60,331 nucleotides of DNA from a virus. This document shows, piece after piece, positions 1 to 10,481 of this stretch. Both the position numbers and the translations under genes were made by a program. The notes beneath the pieces are model-generated. The model did not search any database and was not told the origin of the DNA. It saw only the letters and a list, made by a program, of their open reading frames with translations. Where the stretch lies: positions 1 to 60,331 of IMG/VR virus record IMGVR_UViG_3300044641_010300; one strand, 5' to 3'. Each line of letters opens with the position of its first letter. Position 1 is the first letter of the stretch.

Positions 1-3000
1 ATAATCCTTCATCACCACAGTTGTAACAAACAATACAATTTCCTGTTGCGTGTTTTCGATGATTTCGTAAGTAACCGGAGCTTGGATGGTACTAGAGTCT
101 TCGGGGATTACCCTCAAGATAGAAGAAAAATTGTAACCTTCAAATCCTCGATAATTCAAAACGTATTTGTCAAGATCTGAAGTTGGATTTGGAATATTAC
201 TTTTTCTTTTCAAAGAAATCTTTACCCCTCTAAAAACTGTGTCATAAAATCCTGTAGCAGAATTGTAGAAAAAGGGGGTGAAAAATTCTTTAGTAACATT
301 GGATGGGTCAACATAGGGAGCAGGATAATCTGTAGGTTCAACGGTAAGAAAAGAATAGGAATAAAGACTAGAAGATGGATTGGCATCCCTCACTTGTTGT
401 AAATCAATCTTACCTGGCAGATAACTACTTTGCTCTGAAATCTTATCAGCCGGGAATTCTCTGGGTACACCTTCTAATAAAAACCATTCATGGGTGAAAT
501 AGGATGGATTTGGCGAGTCATTTTGGAAACTAGGTGAAAAATTAGTGGGAGCAAAGGCAGGAGAAGAATTCAAACGGTACACATTGCCTCTAACATCAGT
601 TCCACCTAAGTAACCCCACTTGTTGATAAAAGGTACTACTCTGGATACATTGGCCCTTGCCACGGTGAAGTTTTCTTGAAGATATTGATATTCGGTTTCT
701 AACTTGCCGTAAGTAAAAACTTCCTGTTTATTTAAAGAATTTGGGGTTGGATTGACGGCTGTGATAGATTGTATCCCATAAAAACCAACGAAAGAATCCA
801 AATTTGGCTCGGCCGAGATTCCACCCATGGGATAGGTGTAATTTGAATCTACCCAGCCTACTTGGCTAAAGATAGCGGGTAACACAATTGCTGATACACC
901 TGTCGTGGCAGAACCAGAGTCAATAAACAGGTCAGATGATGATACGCCTATAAAAGCTTGGTTAGCTTGATAGACGGTAGAGTTATATGTAATTTGACCC
1001 TGTCTAACCAAATATTTAACATTTGTTTTGATTTGGCCTGCTTGATTTGGGATTAATTGAAAATAACGATGAAACTCCGGGGTAGGGGTTAGCCCGTAAG
1101 TAGAAGCAAGAAAATCAAAATCAAAATCCTTCAAATCAAAAAATGAAAAAACTCCACTTTCCAAATTAACAATCTCGAACAGATTAAAGTTACCATCAGA
1201 ACCCAAGCTAATGATTGCATTTTTGTCTTGTAAATGGGCAACCAAAAATTCGTTAAACCCCTTGAAACCTGTTACTTCTGCTGAGATTTGATTCGTGGTG
1301 TTTGACACTGGGTCATCTACATATCGTGTGACCTCAGTAATCATCGAGACCGATCCTGTTACGCCTTTCCCACTTTCTACCTCTATCCATGTACCCGGCA
1401 CAATTTTATCTTTTTCCTCAATTGAAAAGATAACTCTAGATTTTAAATAATCAGATCCTCCTCTGAAATTTAAATTTCCGGTTAGAGAGGAAGCATCCAA
1501 ATCTCCTATTTTTAAAATTCCGGCTTGGGAAAATGTTTGATATCTAGACCAATTGGAATCCGTTTCGGGATTTGGATTTAAATTTCCTGGGCTTGGTGCT
1601 GGGATTGAATTTAAAGCAACAAAATAAGTGTCGGAAAAGGTAACAATTTGGCCTGTTACATAAGCAGCAGTATTGGACCAAATCCCTTGGTAGTTTGTTG
1701 AAAAAGATTCATAGTCAGAAAAAACCGCTATTTTAAATTCGGTGTTAGAATTGGGTCCAGCTTTTTTGGACCGTATAATAGAAGAATTCTGGGAATTTGC
1801 AGAATCCCAAACCACAGAGCTCACACTTTTTACACACGCTGAAAATGCAGAGGCAATTTGACTTGTTTGTCCTTCAGATAAATTAAAATAATGTACATTT
1901 CCCGTGTTGTAAGCAGACCCTGGTTTCCACCCTAAAATTGTACCACCTAATTTGGCAGACTGAATTAAATCGAATTTTTGTTGTAAATTACCCCGAGTTC
2001 CACCAGGCCAGAAAATCTTAAAGGTTACAGGAAGACTAGAATCATATGAGCTTAAAAATTCAATGTTGATGTTTGCATGTCCTTTTGTGTCTGGCAGGAT
2101 TCCCGAAAATCCACCTATTTTTTCCCCTGGGCCAGTGAAATTTAGCAAATTAACAGAACGATTCGGTATAACCAAATTACCAGAATAAGGAGAAGGTCCA
2201 GTAATGCCCCCAGTTGCAAATGTTCCGTTTACATAAGGTCCGAATTGAGATTCAATAGGGGTATTGTCTTGCCAAGTTTCAGTGATAGAATTATAATTTT
2301 CATTCCTTTTTAAACTATAAAAACCATCAAATTTGTCGGTTACGTAAAAGAGTTTCTGTGGATCAGCCACGTTTACATCATATGAACCAGGAATCCATCC
2401 CTGTCCATCCTCGTAATATAAACGCACTCCTGTTGTTGAACTTTGAAAATTGTTAGCGGTGGAATTGTAAAACCCGACGTTATTTAACGAAGGCTTAGGT
2501 AAATTGTTATTACCTGCAGATTCGCCAAATTGAAAAAAGAAATTTCCATTCAGTTTAAAACTACCTAAACAATTTTTTGAAACATAACAACCAAAATATC
2601 TGTTAATGGTGTACAAATCAGAATCAGGATCGTTGAACAAAAATTCTAAATTCAAGATATTAGGAGCAATAATATTATTCCTTGCAAACCCATTTGTAAT
2701 ATAATTTTCAAAATCAATCTGAGGAGTTGATTCGTTAGAAATTAAAAAATCATATAACAGTTCACCTTTTTTGGTCATAGCTCCTGTTTGAATGTCTATT
2801 CCATGAAAATAAGTGTAAGAATTTATCTCATATGAAAATTGAATTGGGGCTTGGCTGAATGATGGATCGTTAGTAATAGATCTGATGTATTTTCCGATTG
2901 TTGTGTTGTCTCTTAAATCGAAGGTTGAGATAACTGAAGCATAGGGTAAAATTTTCGAATTAAAAAAACTTTGAACATCATTCACTTCAGATTGGTAAAG

Positions 3001-3714
3001 AAGTTCATCCATAAGAACAACCTTTCCTGTTCCATTCAAAACAGTATATGTAGAATATACGGAATTGCCAGTGAAAAATTGCCCAGCAGAATAAATTAAA
3101 TCGTTACCCAGAGAATCTTTACCATATGATATTTGGAAAACTTCTGCAGAAGATACATCTTGAATTACTTTGTATTGTGATCCGTCATTAATTTGGACTT
3201 GATTAGTAGAGTAAGGATAACTTAAAGGCTCTGGAACTTTAAATACAACAAAAAATTCAGGCAACTCGTCACGCAACCAAAGGGGTTGAAAATAACGAAA
3301 ATTTTCAGTGTAGTTCCTGTCTATTAAAGTTGAAGCTCCAGAACCATAAAAAAAATCATATTGAGAAGAAAAATTTTCTACCGGCTTATTTTCTCCATCC
3401 GTAAATTTCCCAACTCCAAAAATAACATCAGGATTTAAAGAGCTTTGCAAATTTTTACCTATCGAAAAAAATCTTTGTAAATCTTTTCCATAAGTATTTT
3501 GACCCGTAACCCGATACTTCTTGAATCTTTGGTCACTCAAAATTGGATTTGCGTCCATAGAATTCAGCCAAACGCCTCCATCAGAATCCAAAGAAATTTT
3601 AACATTTCCCGATATTTTCGGATTGGCTCTTAAAACACCAAAAGAAGAATTAGAATCAAATAGTTTAGAGGGCGAATTCCCACAAATATTTTGGAATGTA
3701 TTTTCGTTACTCAT
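1..3714 (-). CDS. Large virion structural protein, 3' part missing (runs off left edge)
   Basis: An uninterrupted minus-strand frame runs from an ATG at 3714 to the window edge, giving at least 1238 codons with no stop, so the C-terminus lies outside. The protein starts MSNENTFQNICGNSP and is followed by segments such as GVLRANPKISGNVKISLDSDGGVWL. The rest is rich in N, S, T, G, Y and F with few charged stretches, typical of beta-rich tail or baseplate proteins. No enzyme motif was seen. It is the last of four consecutive large structural genes (10428 down to 1), separated by 1 base from the stop of the gene before it, so it is probably translated from the same late transcript. A baseplate or fibre-attachment protein is the best guess; the family is not recognised with certainty. 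Confidence 0.85.
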   Translation of the reverse strand, partial: MSNENTFQNICGNSPSKLFDSNSSFGVLRANPKISGNVKISLDSDGGVWLNSMDANPILSDQRFKKYRVTGQNTYGKDLQRFFSIGKNLQSSLNPDVIFGVGKFTDGENKPVENFSSQYDFFYGSGASTLIDRNYTENFRYFQPLWLRDELPEFFVVFKVPEPLSYPYSTNQVQINDGSQYKVIQDVSSAEVFQISYGKDSLGNDLIYSAGQFFTGNSVYSTYTVLNGTGKVVLMDELLYQSEVNDVQSFFNSKILPYASVISTFDLRDNTTIGKYIRSITNDPSFSQAPIQFSYEINSYTYFHGIDIQTGAMTKKGELLYDFLISNESTPQIDFENYITNGFARNNIIAPNILNLEFLFNDPDSDLYTINRYFGCYVSKNCLGSFKLNGNFFFQFGESAGNNNLPKPSLNNVGFYNSTANNFQSSTTGVRLYYEDGQGWIPGSYDVNVADPQKLFYVTDKFDGFYSLKRNENYNSITETWQDNTPIESQFGPYVNGTFATGGITGPSPYSGNLVIPNRSVNLLNFTGPGEKIGGFSGILPDTKGHANINIEFLSSYDSSLPVTFKIFWPGGTRGNLQQKFDLIQSAKLGGTILGWKPGSAYNTGNVHYFNLSEGQTSQIASAFSACVKSVSSVVWDSANSQNSSIIRSKKAGPNSNTEFKIAVFSDYESFSTNYQGIWSNTAAYVTGQIVTFSDTYFVALNSIPAPSPGNLNPNPETDSNWSRYQTFSQAGILKIGDLDASSLTGNLNFRGGSDYLKSRVIFSIEEKDKIVPGTWIEVESGKGVTGSVSMITEVTRYVDDPVSNTTNQISAEVTGFKGFNEFLVAHLQDKNAIISLGSDGNFNLFEIVNLESGVFSFFDLKDFDFDFLASTYGLTPTPEFHRYFQLIPNQAGQIKTNVKYLVRQGQITYNSTVYQANQAFIGVSSSDLFIDSGSATTGVSAIVLPAIFSQVGWVDSNYTYPMGGISAEPNLDSFVGFYGIQSITAVNPTPNSLNKQEVFTYGKLETEYQYLQENFTVARANVSRVVPFINKWGYLGGTDVRGNVYRLNSSPAFAPTNFSPSFQNDSPNPSYFTHEWFLLEGVPREFPADKISEQSSYLPGKIDLQQVRDANPSSSLYSYSFLTVEPTDYPAPYVDPSNVTKEFFTPFFYNSATGFYDTVFRGVKISLKRKSNIPNPTSDLDKYVLNYRGFEGYNFSSILRVIPEDSSTIQAPVTYEIIENTQQEIVLFVTTVVMKDY

Positions 3715-3715
3715 T

Positions 3716-6700
3716 TTATCCTAGGTTTGTCCCTCCTTGAGAAGAAAAATTAGGGGAAGAAAGTGTATCATTCTTGTATTTTGCTGTCACTTCCAGATCA
3801 AACGAGAAGGGACTTTGATTTCTTACCTGAATGTCCAATCCTAATTTTTTTGTATATGTAATATTGGTTGGATTCCCACTAGCCTTAAAACCTCCGATGT
3901 AACCCAACTTATCCGTTGCTCTAAATTGAAAAATTAAAGGGATAATAATCGCATTGTTGGTACCTTGCTGAACAAATTGACTGGCTAGTGAGGTTGAACC
4001 TTGAACCTGAACCAAAGAAGAAGTAGATGGTCCCAAAAAGAGATAAGATCCACAGGAATATCTACCAATCAACCATTCATCGTTACTTTCAAATCCTAAT
4101 TTCAAAGGATACATAGCATCCTGCCTGGTTGCAGTTGCACCCGTAACAAAATCATCAGTCACTGTGGTATAACCAAGTTGCATCCAATAATTGGGTAATG
4201 AATTGTCGTAATAGAAATAATCAGACTGTCTGAAATAAGGATAGACAACAGTACCCGCCGAAGAATAATCAGGCGTAACTAGATTTGTAAAAGATAAACC
4301 AGTAGATAAAGCGGGGTGGTTTTTATGCACACAGAATTCACTTAGATAACCATTTCCCAATCCAGTATAGGGTACGGCAGAACCAGTGTATCCACCATTC
4401 CACACGGATCCATTTTGTCCCGATGCAGTGGGCACGGTAGAAATTGTGGGGTTAAAAGGAATCAAAGAAGAACCATTTTGAGGTTGACCGTTAGAATTAC
4501 CTTCATAATCATAACCAGAAGCATAGGGTTGGGAGATAAAATATAAATCTTGATCCAAACCCACACTTTTCCATCTGGGGTAAATGAATTGACTATTGGC
4601 ATTTCCGGAAGAATAAGGAGAAGCTTGTCTTAGCTGTTGAAAAGATTGATTGTTTGCTGCCCCGGTTGAACCAGGAGGAATAATATCTGCAGCTGTCAAA
4701 GAGGTTATAGAAATACCAATTTCACCATATCTTAAATTTTGGGCATATCCGGTCGGCAAAGAATAGGTGGAAGATGTTCCCGCCAAAGTATCCAATCCAC
4801 CAGGTAAAGAAGAAGCGAGTTCCAATAAACCAGCAGCAGTATTCACTAACTTTAGCTGATAAATTCTAGAAGCAATTTTACCTGCATCGCTGGTGGTGGG
4901 ATTGGAGAAAATTTGATTATAGTAGCCAGCGTTTACTTTGATCGTCTGTCCGTTAGAAATGATTTGAGTGTTGCCTGCTTCGTCCACAAGTTGTACTTCC
5001 AACACACCTACAGATTTTTCTATGATTGATCTTAAAGAAGCAATTTGATTTTGCATATCCGTTAGCTTCTGAAAAAGATCCATTGGATTTCCACTTGCAT
5101 CTGTGAATCCGCTGGAAATAACAGGAGCATCAACCAAAAAAGTTTTATTTCCTGCAGTAAATTGTCTGTTTAACAAAGCATCTACTCCCCGGGAAGATAA
5201 ATCTTGCTGGATAGCAAGCAAAGCTTCATCTTTTAAATTGCCAGTCAAAGAAACAACAGCACTTTCGGTTGTTGCATCAGGAGGGAAAGAAATCGTCACA
5301 GATTCAGACCAATCCGAGGTTACAGGATTATCGGGCCAGCCTGCTTCAGAAACAGATTTAACTCTAATTTCTACTTGCTCACCGCTTGTAATTGGAATAT
5401 CTAATTGATTAATGTTGTTGGCATCAGCATCGTCTGTTATTTCTGGAGCCCAGACATAAGTTCCAGTATTAACATCATAAATTTTGGATCTGATATTCGT
5501 TATTTCGCGTGTCCAGTTGCTAAAAGCACCGGTTTTTTCTTGTCCGTTGTTATCCTGAAAATTAATTTGCTGGACCGGAGGAGCAACCCCAGAATCACTC
5601 AAATACCTATACTCTATGATAAATTGGATTACTTCCTGTCTGCCTGTAGTTGGATTTATTTTGGGAGGAGGAATAGGCCAAAATCCTCTAACTCTATATT
5701 TTGGTTCTGCTAAGAGCTGAGGGGTAGAAGCAGAAATGGTAGAAATGTCGCTTATGACGGAAGCTAACAATTGTTGTTTTTGAACTCTTTGCTGTGTTAG
5801 AGAATTTAGATTTGCCTGAAGAGCCTGAGTGTTTTGGGTTGAACTTGTCAGACTTGTTGATATTGAAGACAAAGCATTATCTAAACCAACTCTAGACTGG
5901 GGCAGCACTGATGTGTTACTGGCAGAATTAATTTGAGCCCGACTAGTGTTGATTGCTGTGTCCAATTGGGAAATCTCACTTTGCAAAGTTGCCTTTAAAG
6001 CCACTTTTTCGTTCAGTGTTTGAACGTCAGTAGATTGTGTTAACTGAGTGTTAATCTGGACAACTCTGAAATTAGTGGGAACGATAGAGGGAGCTTCCGG
6101 AGTTAATCCCGAGATAGCTGCTATTTTTTTCTCCTTGGCCATCGCCAAAAGTTGCTGGCCCAAATCTGCTACAGAATTAAGGTAAAATTGTTCAAGTGTT
6201 TGAACTCCCGAAGTCGTATTTATTCTGAGCTGATTACTCCAAAAAACAACACCGGGAGACCAAGAAGAGGCCACGATGTTGTAATTGTCATCGATTTTTT
6301 TAAAAAAAACTCCTTGCCTTTCGTTATAACCAACATTGACGTCCACAAATCTAGGATTAAATTGGGTAGATAAAAGTGTCAAACTGTTGGTACCTATCAT
6401 AACAGGTTGATATCCAGAAGTTCTTTTTAATTGGACAGACGTTTGATTGATGTTGATGGATATAATTTCATATCTGCTTCCATCGGCAGTTAATAGAACG
6501 TTCCCCACATCCAAGGTTCTGCCGTTTGTTACTCCTGTGCTGGTGTCTGTATATTGAACAGAATTTAATTTGTAATTTCTACGAGTTTCTTGGACAGTTT
6601 GCCCGTTTGCGTCTGTGGTGCTTACAGTGTCATCGTAAAAAGAAAGGACACTAAAATTTCCTTTATTTCTAATCGTTCTCAAAGGTAAAGGAATAATCTC

Positions 6701-7294
6701 TTCGTCTACAAAATAAAAAATTCCATTGTCTGTCAAAGCATTAATGAATTCCTGTTCGCCGATGTTGTTTCTTCCACTCAAATTAGAGTCAAAATAAGCT
6801 TTTTGTTCGTCAGTTTCTGTGTTGGCAATAATTCTCTTTACCAAAATTCGGTCTGCGTCGTCTGGAAGCTGACCGGTTACATCAATGCTGATGTAGAGCA
6901 AAGGAGACAAAAAGCTTTCGAAAAACCAATTGTCCCGAGCTGAAAATGTGCTGGGAACTTGCAGATTAATAAAAGGTTGAGGATCTCGTAGAGGCTCGGA
7001 CTTGTAAATTTGGGAATAGGTTCCATCTGGATTTCTGACAGTGGAAAAATTATCTCCCAAGCCAGCTAAAGCCTGGATGTTTGAATCTAGTCTTTGAATT
7101 TGGGAACTTAGGTAGCCATATGCTGGAATACTCACGTTTGTGGGCATACCAGCTTCATCCAGCATCTCAATTTGTACGTTTTGGTTAGTTGAGGTCGCTA
7201 CCTCATTTAGACCATTAATAATTTCCAATGCGTTTTTCTGTAATCTCAGAAATTGAGCTACTAAAGAACTAATACTGTTTTGTGTGCCTGACAT
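3716..7294 (-). CDS. Large tail/fibre structural protein with FN3-like domain
   Basis: This 1192-residue protein has no enzymatic motif. The first 40 residues and the stretch at roughly 400-560 (Q, L, S, N and T rich) look like coiled coil. After that comes a segment of about 150 residues with a fibronectin type III feel, ending near GEQVEIRVKSVSEAGW and SDWSESVTISFP. A second predicted coiled coil (MDLFQKLTDMQNQIASLRS) precedes a Gly/Ser/Tyr-rich C-terminal half that is probably a beta-structured tip. This alternation of coiled coil, Ig/FN3-like module and glycine-rich tip suits a tail fibre or a fibre-connecting baseplate protein. The start ATG at 7294 follows the previous gene stop by 18 bases. 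The structural role comes from composition and context; the exact role is not recognised. Confidence 0.8.
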   Translation of the reverse strand: MSGTQNSISSLVAQFLRLQKNALEIINGLNEVATSTNQNVQIEMLDEAGMPTNVSIPAYGYLSSQIQRLDSNIQALAGLGDNFSTVRNPDGTYSQIYKSEPLRDPQPFINLQVPSTFSARDNWFFESFLSPLLYISIDVTGQLPDDADRILVKRIIANTETDEQKAYFDSNLSGRNNIGEQEFINALTDNGIFYFVDEEIIPLPLRTIRNKGNFSVLSFYDDTVSTTDANGQTVQETRRNYKLNSVQYTDTSTGVTNGRTLDVGNVLLTADGSRYEIISININQTSVQLKRTSGYQPVMIGTNSLTLLSTQFNPRFVDVNVGYNERQGVFFKKIDDNYNIVASSWSPGVVFWSNQLRINTTSGVQTLEQFYLNSVADLGQQLLAMAKEKKIAAISGLTPEAPSIVPTNFRVVQINTQLTQSTDVQTLNEKVALKATLQSEISQLDTAINTSRAQINSASNTSVLPQSRVGLDNALSSISTSLTSSTQNTQALQANLNSLTQQRVQKQQLLASVISDISTISASTPQLLAEPKYRVRGFWPIPPPKINPTTGRQEVIQFIIEYRYLSDSGVAPPVQQINFQDNNGQEKTGAFSNWTREITNIRSKIYDVNTGTYVWAPEITDDADANNINQLDIPITSGEQVEIRVKSVSEAGWPDNPVTSDWSESVTISFPPDATTESAVVSLTGNLKDEALLAIQQDLSSRGVDALLNRQFTAGNKTFLVDAPVISSGFTDASGNPMDLFQKLTDMQNQIASLRSIIEKSVGVLEVQLVDEAGNTQIISNGQTIKVNAGYYNQIFSNPTTSDAGKIASRIYQLKLVNTAAGLLELASSLPGGLDTLAGTSSTYSLPTGYAQNLRYGEIGISITSLTAADIIPPGSTGAANNQSFQQLRQASPYSSGNANSQFIYPRWKSVGLDQDLYFISQPYASGYDYEGNSNGQPQNGSSLIPFNPTISTVPTASGQNGSVWNGGYTGSAVPYTGLGNGYLSEFCVHKNHPALSTGLSFTNLVTPDYSSAGTVVYPYFRQSDYFYYDNSLPNYWMQLGYTTVTDDFVTGATATRQDAMYPLKLGFESNDEWLIGRYSCGSYLFLGPSTSSLVQVQGSTSLASQFVQQGTNNAIIIPLIFQFRATDKLGYIGGFKASGNPTNITYTKKLGLDIQVRNQSPFSFDLEVTAKYKNDTLSSPNFSSQGGTNLG

Positions 7295-7312
7295 AATTTT
7301 AAATTTCAGATT

Positions 7313-9523
7313 TTACGTGTTGTTAGTAAGACTTTTTCCAATTTGGTCCACCTGAAATATCAAATTTTCAGGATCTACGCAAACGATATCTATCACCGGT
7401 TTATAATCATAGGAAACAAATTCGTTGTTGGTCAAAGAAAGAATTAAAGTGGAATAAGGTACTTGAGTTGGATTTGCAAGAGGGTACCTTCCTTGGGCAT
7501 TAGTCAGGAAGTTAACATTGAAATTGCCGGGAATAATTTGGTCTCCGAAAGAGAATCTCATGACTTGTCCCAATTTCCAGTTGACCCCGGAATCATCCAA
7601 CCGTATAACTAAATCGGAAGTCAGAGTGATGGGCACGCCGTTATTGACGTGCTTATAATAATTACCAAAGGTCAAAAGTGGGATTGTGTTGGGAGAGGAG
7701 TTTTGTAAAGTAACAGTTCCCTTTCTAGCACCGACATGATAGTCTTGGTTGTTGTTAGAAATCGTGAGTTCATTAGGAATTGATCTGTCCACAATTATAC
7801 CCTGACCTTGTTTAATTAGATTCAAGTTATACGAAATCTCTACCGAAGTTTCATTATTGATAATAGCTCTAATTAATTCATAATTTTGATTAATTAATCC
7901 CATTACGGCCTGAGTGTTGTTAAACAAAGCCTGATTTGCCGCCAAAGAATTTTCAATTTCAGTTATCCTTCTGTCGAAAGTAAAAGTCGTTTCAGAGGAT
8001 AGGACCAAATTTTCTAAAGCATTAACTCTATCTTCCAAAGAAGAATAAATTCCCGCCGTGTTATTTAAAGTTCCGGAAGCATCCTGTAAAACATTCATAG
8101 CGTCCATGAACATAGACAGAGAAAAAGGCGAATAATCATTGATAGCCTGCTCTACTCCAGTCTGGTCTATATCAACATCAAATTTAAGATTCAATTTGAA
8201 GCCATATGAATTGCCATTTAACTTGGTTACTGGGTTTGGTTTGTACTTTTTAAAGCCGGGGATTTCGAAGGTGCCTATTCCGGTGTCTTGAACATCATCC
8301 AGAAAAAGAACCCCATATAAATTGGTGGCAGAATCGGCAGGAATAGCCGGGTCATACACATCATAATAAATTAGAACCGCATTGAAAGAAAAATCACTGG
8401 ATAAAGAAGTGGAATTGAATTCTTCTAAGGTTGAAATTGCTGGGTCATCCACAATTTGTTTGTAAGAACTAGGATCGAAGTCAATACCGATCGAATCCAA
8501 TTTTGTTCTAACATATTTTTGGTAGCCATTTCCCCCAGTAGCACCATTGTAGGATTTTTCTAAGATCTGTGCGGTTGGATCGGTAAAAGTTGCATCTGTG
8601 AAATAGGAGTCTGCAATAGCACGTGGAGAGTACCAGTTACCAGATCCGGTTGAACCATTAGAAGTATTTTCGAAAGTTACTGTGGGTGAACCTAAAACAT
8701 CACAATCGAAAATTGCTAAGTTGGTTAAACCACTGGGATTAAATTCATTGTAAGATCTTCCTGTTAAATACTCGTCATTTAACGGGTCGATGGGATTGTT
8801 TGTCCAACCAAAATCCATGGGATAATTGGGGTCTACCACATTTTTAAATAAGACAGTGGGGGTGTTTCCGTCTTTAGTAGGAACCAAGACATACACTTCG
8901 GAATATGTGTTGTTGTTGTTTTTGACTGAATTAACAATGTCCAGATTGCCTATGTACTGAACTACCCTGTTGTAGGTCGCACCAGTTAATCCAAAAGAAC
9001 CTGTTGCACCACTAGGATCTCCCTCCACATATCTTTTTTGTGTTACTGGCAAACCATTGATGGTTGTAACTGTGTTTTGATCCAAAGTAGAAACAACTTG
9101 AGCAGACGAAGCTGGCTGGAATCTAATCCCACCCAATTCTTTCAGCCATTTCCAAAAAACTCTTTCCGAAATATTTTGCTTCGAAGATTGGTCGTAATTA
9201 TTACCGCTCAAAATGGTGGTTTCTAGATTCAAGCAATAACTTTGAAAACTTTGAGAAAAATTTACATTCTGGTTCGAAGTGATTATCTGATCCGCACCTG
9301 TTGCTTTATCGAGGAATGCACTATCTGGAGCATTGAGTTTAAGCGTGTTTCCTAGTGGATTCGTAGAATCAATATTCGGGATATTCAATAATGCGAACTT
9401 AGAAAACTTAAAACGATTGATGGAATTATTGAAAGTAAAAGATAGATCTTCTGCCGCTGAAGAAAAAGCGTAAAAGGTACCGCCTTGCACCTGCAACGGA
9501 CGTATAAAAGGGGTTTTAGCCAT
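7313..9523 (-). CDS. Tail fibre-like structural protein
   Basis: I place the start at the ATG at 9523 (MAKTPFIRPLQVQGG). A longer frame reaches 9577, but it would run into the preceding gene and adds a peptide unlike the other phage N-termini. The resulting 736-residue protein is rich in N, S, T, G and D. It contains GxTG turns (DPSGATGSFGLTGATYN) that recur in the neighbouring fibre genes, and a short coiled-coil-like stretch around LEDRVNALENLVLSSETTFTFDRRITEIENSLAANQ (quoted ends only: LEDRVNALENL ... ITEIENSLAANQ). The C-terminal part looks beta-rich. It sits 14 bases after the gene above and 18 bases before the gene below, in one operon. Virion tail or fibre component is likely; the specific function is unknown. 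Confidence 0.75.
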   Translation of the reverse strand: MAKTPFIRPLQVQGGTFYAFSSAAEDLSFTFNNSINRFKFSKFALLNIPNIDSTNPLGNTLKLNAPDSAFLDKATGADQIITSNQNVNFSQSFQSYCLNLETTILSGNNYDQSSKQNISERVFWKWLKELGGIRFQPASSAQVVSTLDQNTVTTINGLPVTQKRYVEGDPSGATGSFGLTGATYNRVVQYIGNLDIVNSVKNNNNTYSEVYVLVPTKDGNTPTVLFKNVVDPNYPMDFGWTNNPIDPLNDEYLTGRSYNEFNPSGLTNLAIFDCDVLGSPTVTFENTSNGSTGSGNWYSPRAIADSYFTDATFTDPTAQILEKSYNGATGGNGYQKYVRTKLDSIGIDFDPSSYKQIVDDPAISTLEEFNSTSLSSDFSFNAVLIYYDVYDPAIPADSATNLYGVLFLDDVQDTGIGTFEIPGFKKYKPNPVTKLNGNSYGFKLNLKFDVDIDQTGVEQAINDYSPFSLSMFMDAMNVLQDASGTLNNTAGIYSSLEDRVNALENLVLSSETTFTFDRRITEIENSLAANQALFNNTQAVMGLINQNYELIRAIINNETSVEISYNLNLIKQGQGIIVDRSIPNELTISNNNQDYHVGARKGTVTLQNSSPNTIPLLTFGNYYKHVNNGVPITLTSDLVIRLDDSGVNWKLGQVMRFSFGDQIIPGNFNVNFLTNAQGRYPLANPTQVPYSTLILSLTNNEFVSYDYKPVIDIVCVDPENLIFQVDQIGKSLTNNT

Positions 9524-9537
9524 CGATGATATTTTTA

Positions 9538-10428
9538 TTAAGACCAAGACATATTTGAGGCAGAAAGAACCACCCAAGATCCTTGTTGAGTTCCTGTACC
9601 CTGCGATATTCTAGGTTCCCATTGTAATGTAATAGCAGACTGATAAGGTCTTCCAGGATCACAAGTAATTCCCAGAGAGGGGAAATTTCCATAAGAAGCA
9701 TCCGTGTTAAATCCAGTGTAATAAGCTCCAGAATTTTGCAAACCAGTGGCAATATAACCACCTGTACATGCAGTGTTAATAATTGTAATTCTGCTTCCAG
9801 CAACTAGGGAGGATGCAGAGGCTCCTGTTGTTCCCACCGACATAAACCATCCACCAGCGCAATTAGCATAAATGACATCTTCCAGGCCAGTTAAAACATA
9901 CTCAGAAGCTACAGCCGTTACTCTTCCGCCCCCTCCAGATGTACAATCCGAAAAAGCTTGACCAGCGGTCGCTCCCGAAGCACCAATAGAATTTTGGCTC
10001 ACAAAATGACCCAAACCTAACAAAGTAAACGCTCCATTAAGATTGTTATTAGCGGCAAATAAATTAGTTGTAGAATTCAAAGTAACAACATTATTAGAAG
10101 TTACAGTTCCAGAAAAAAGACTGGCCCCACTTGCAGTTAAAGTAGTAGTAGAAATATTTACAAATTGACCAGAACCACTTGAATTAATTTGGGCTAAAGC
10201 TGTCCCACCTACTGGAACAATAATTTGATCAAATTTTCCTGTCTTAGCAGAAATCCTACCAGTAGAGGAATTAGAAAGATCTAAAATTCCATTGACAGAA
10301 TCAATTCCAAATACATTCACGTATTGATTGATCCAATTTTCAAGAAGTAAAAAGTTTGAGTTAATTGTAATTCTAGAAGCCGAAATGGAATCTGAACCTA
10401 AAATTGAGGTTGTACTGACGGTTGACAT
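9538..10428 (-). CDS. Small fibre/whisker-like structural protein
   Basis: The start is taken as the ATG at 10428 (MSTVSTTSILGSD), 18 bases downstream of a late-promoter-like decamer; a longer frame to 10509 would cross that promoter and the divergent phoH start. The 297-residue protein has a short N-terminal segment (ASRITINSNFLLLENWINQYV) that could be helical. A glycine, serine and threonine rich body follows, with many short hydrophobic beta-like repeats (TTTLTASGASLFSGTV). The C-terminus is Trp-rich and compact (WVVLSASNMSWS). This resembles small trimeric fibre or whisker proteins. It opens the leftward fibre operon. Structural role likely, exact part unknown. Confidence 0.7.
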   Translation of the reverse strand: MSTVSTTSILGSDSISASRITINSNFLLLENWINQYVNVFGIDSVNGILDLSNSSTGRISAKTGKFDQIIVPVGGTALAQINSSGSGQFVNISTTTLTASGASLFSGTVTSNNVVTLNSTTNLFAANNNLNGAFTLLGLGHFVSQNSIGASGATAGQAFSDCTSGGGGRVTAVASEYVLTGLEDVIYANCAGGWFMSVGTTGASASSLVAGSRITIINTACTGGYIATGLQNSGAYYTGFNTDASYGNFPSLGITCDPGRPYQSAITLQWEPRISQGTGTQQGSWVVLSASNMSWS

Positions 10429-10446
10429 TGTTTCTAATTTTAATTT

Positions 10447-10458
10447 GGAATATATATC
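10447..10458 (-). promoter_or_regulatory. Late-promoter-like TATA box, divergent intergenic region
   Basis: On the minus strand this reads GATATATATTCC, 18 bases before the ATG at 10428. The site is near-palindromic, so it reads GGAATATATATC on the plus strand, 23 bases before the phoH-like ATG at 10482. It could therefore serve both directions in the 53-base divergent gap. It belongs to the set of GATATATA sites described in the findings. Confidence 0.55.
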
Positions 10459-10481
10459 AAAACAATTCACAACACTAAAAT

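Noticed and set aside
9516-9803. 95-codon minus-strand frame overlapping the small fibre gene
   Set aside because: It overlaps both neighbouring fibre genes in another frame and has hydrophobic low-complexity translation with no promoter or start support.
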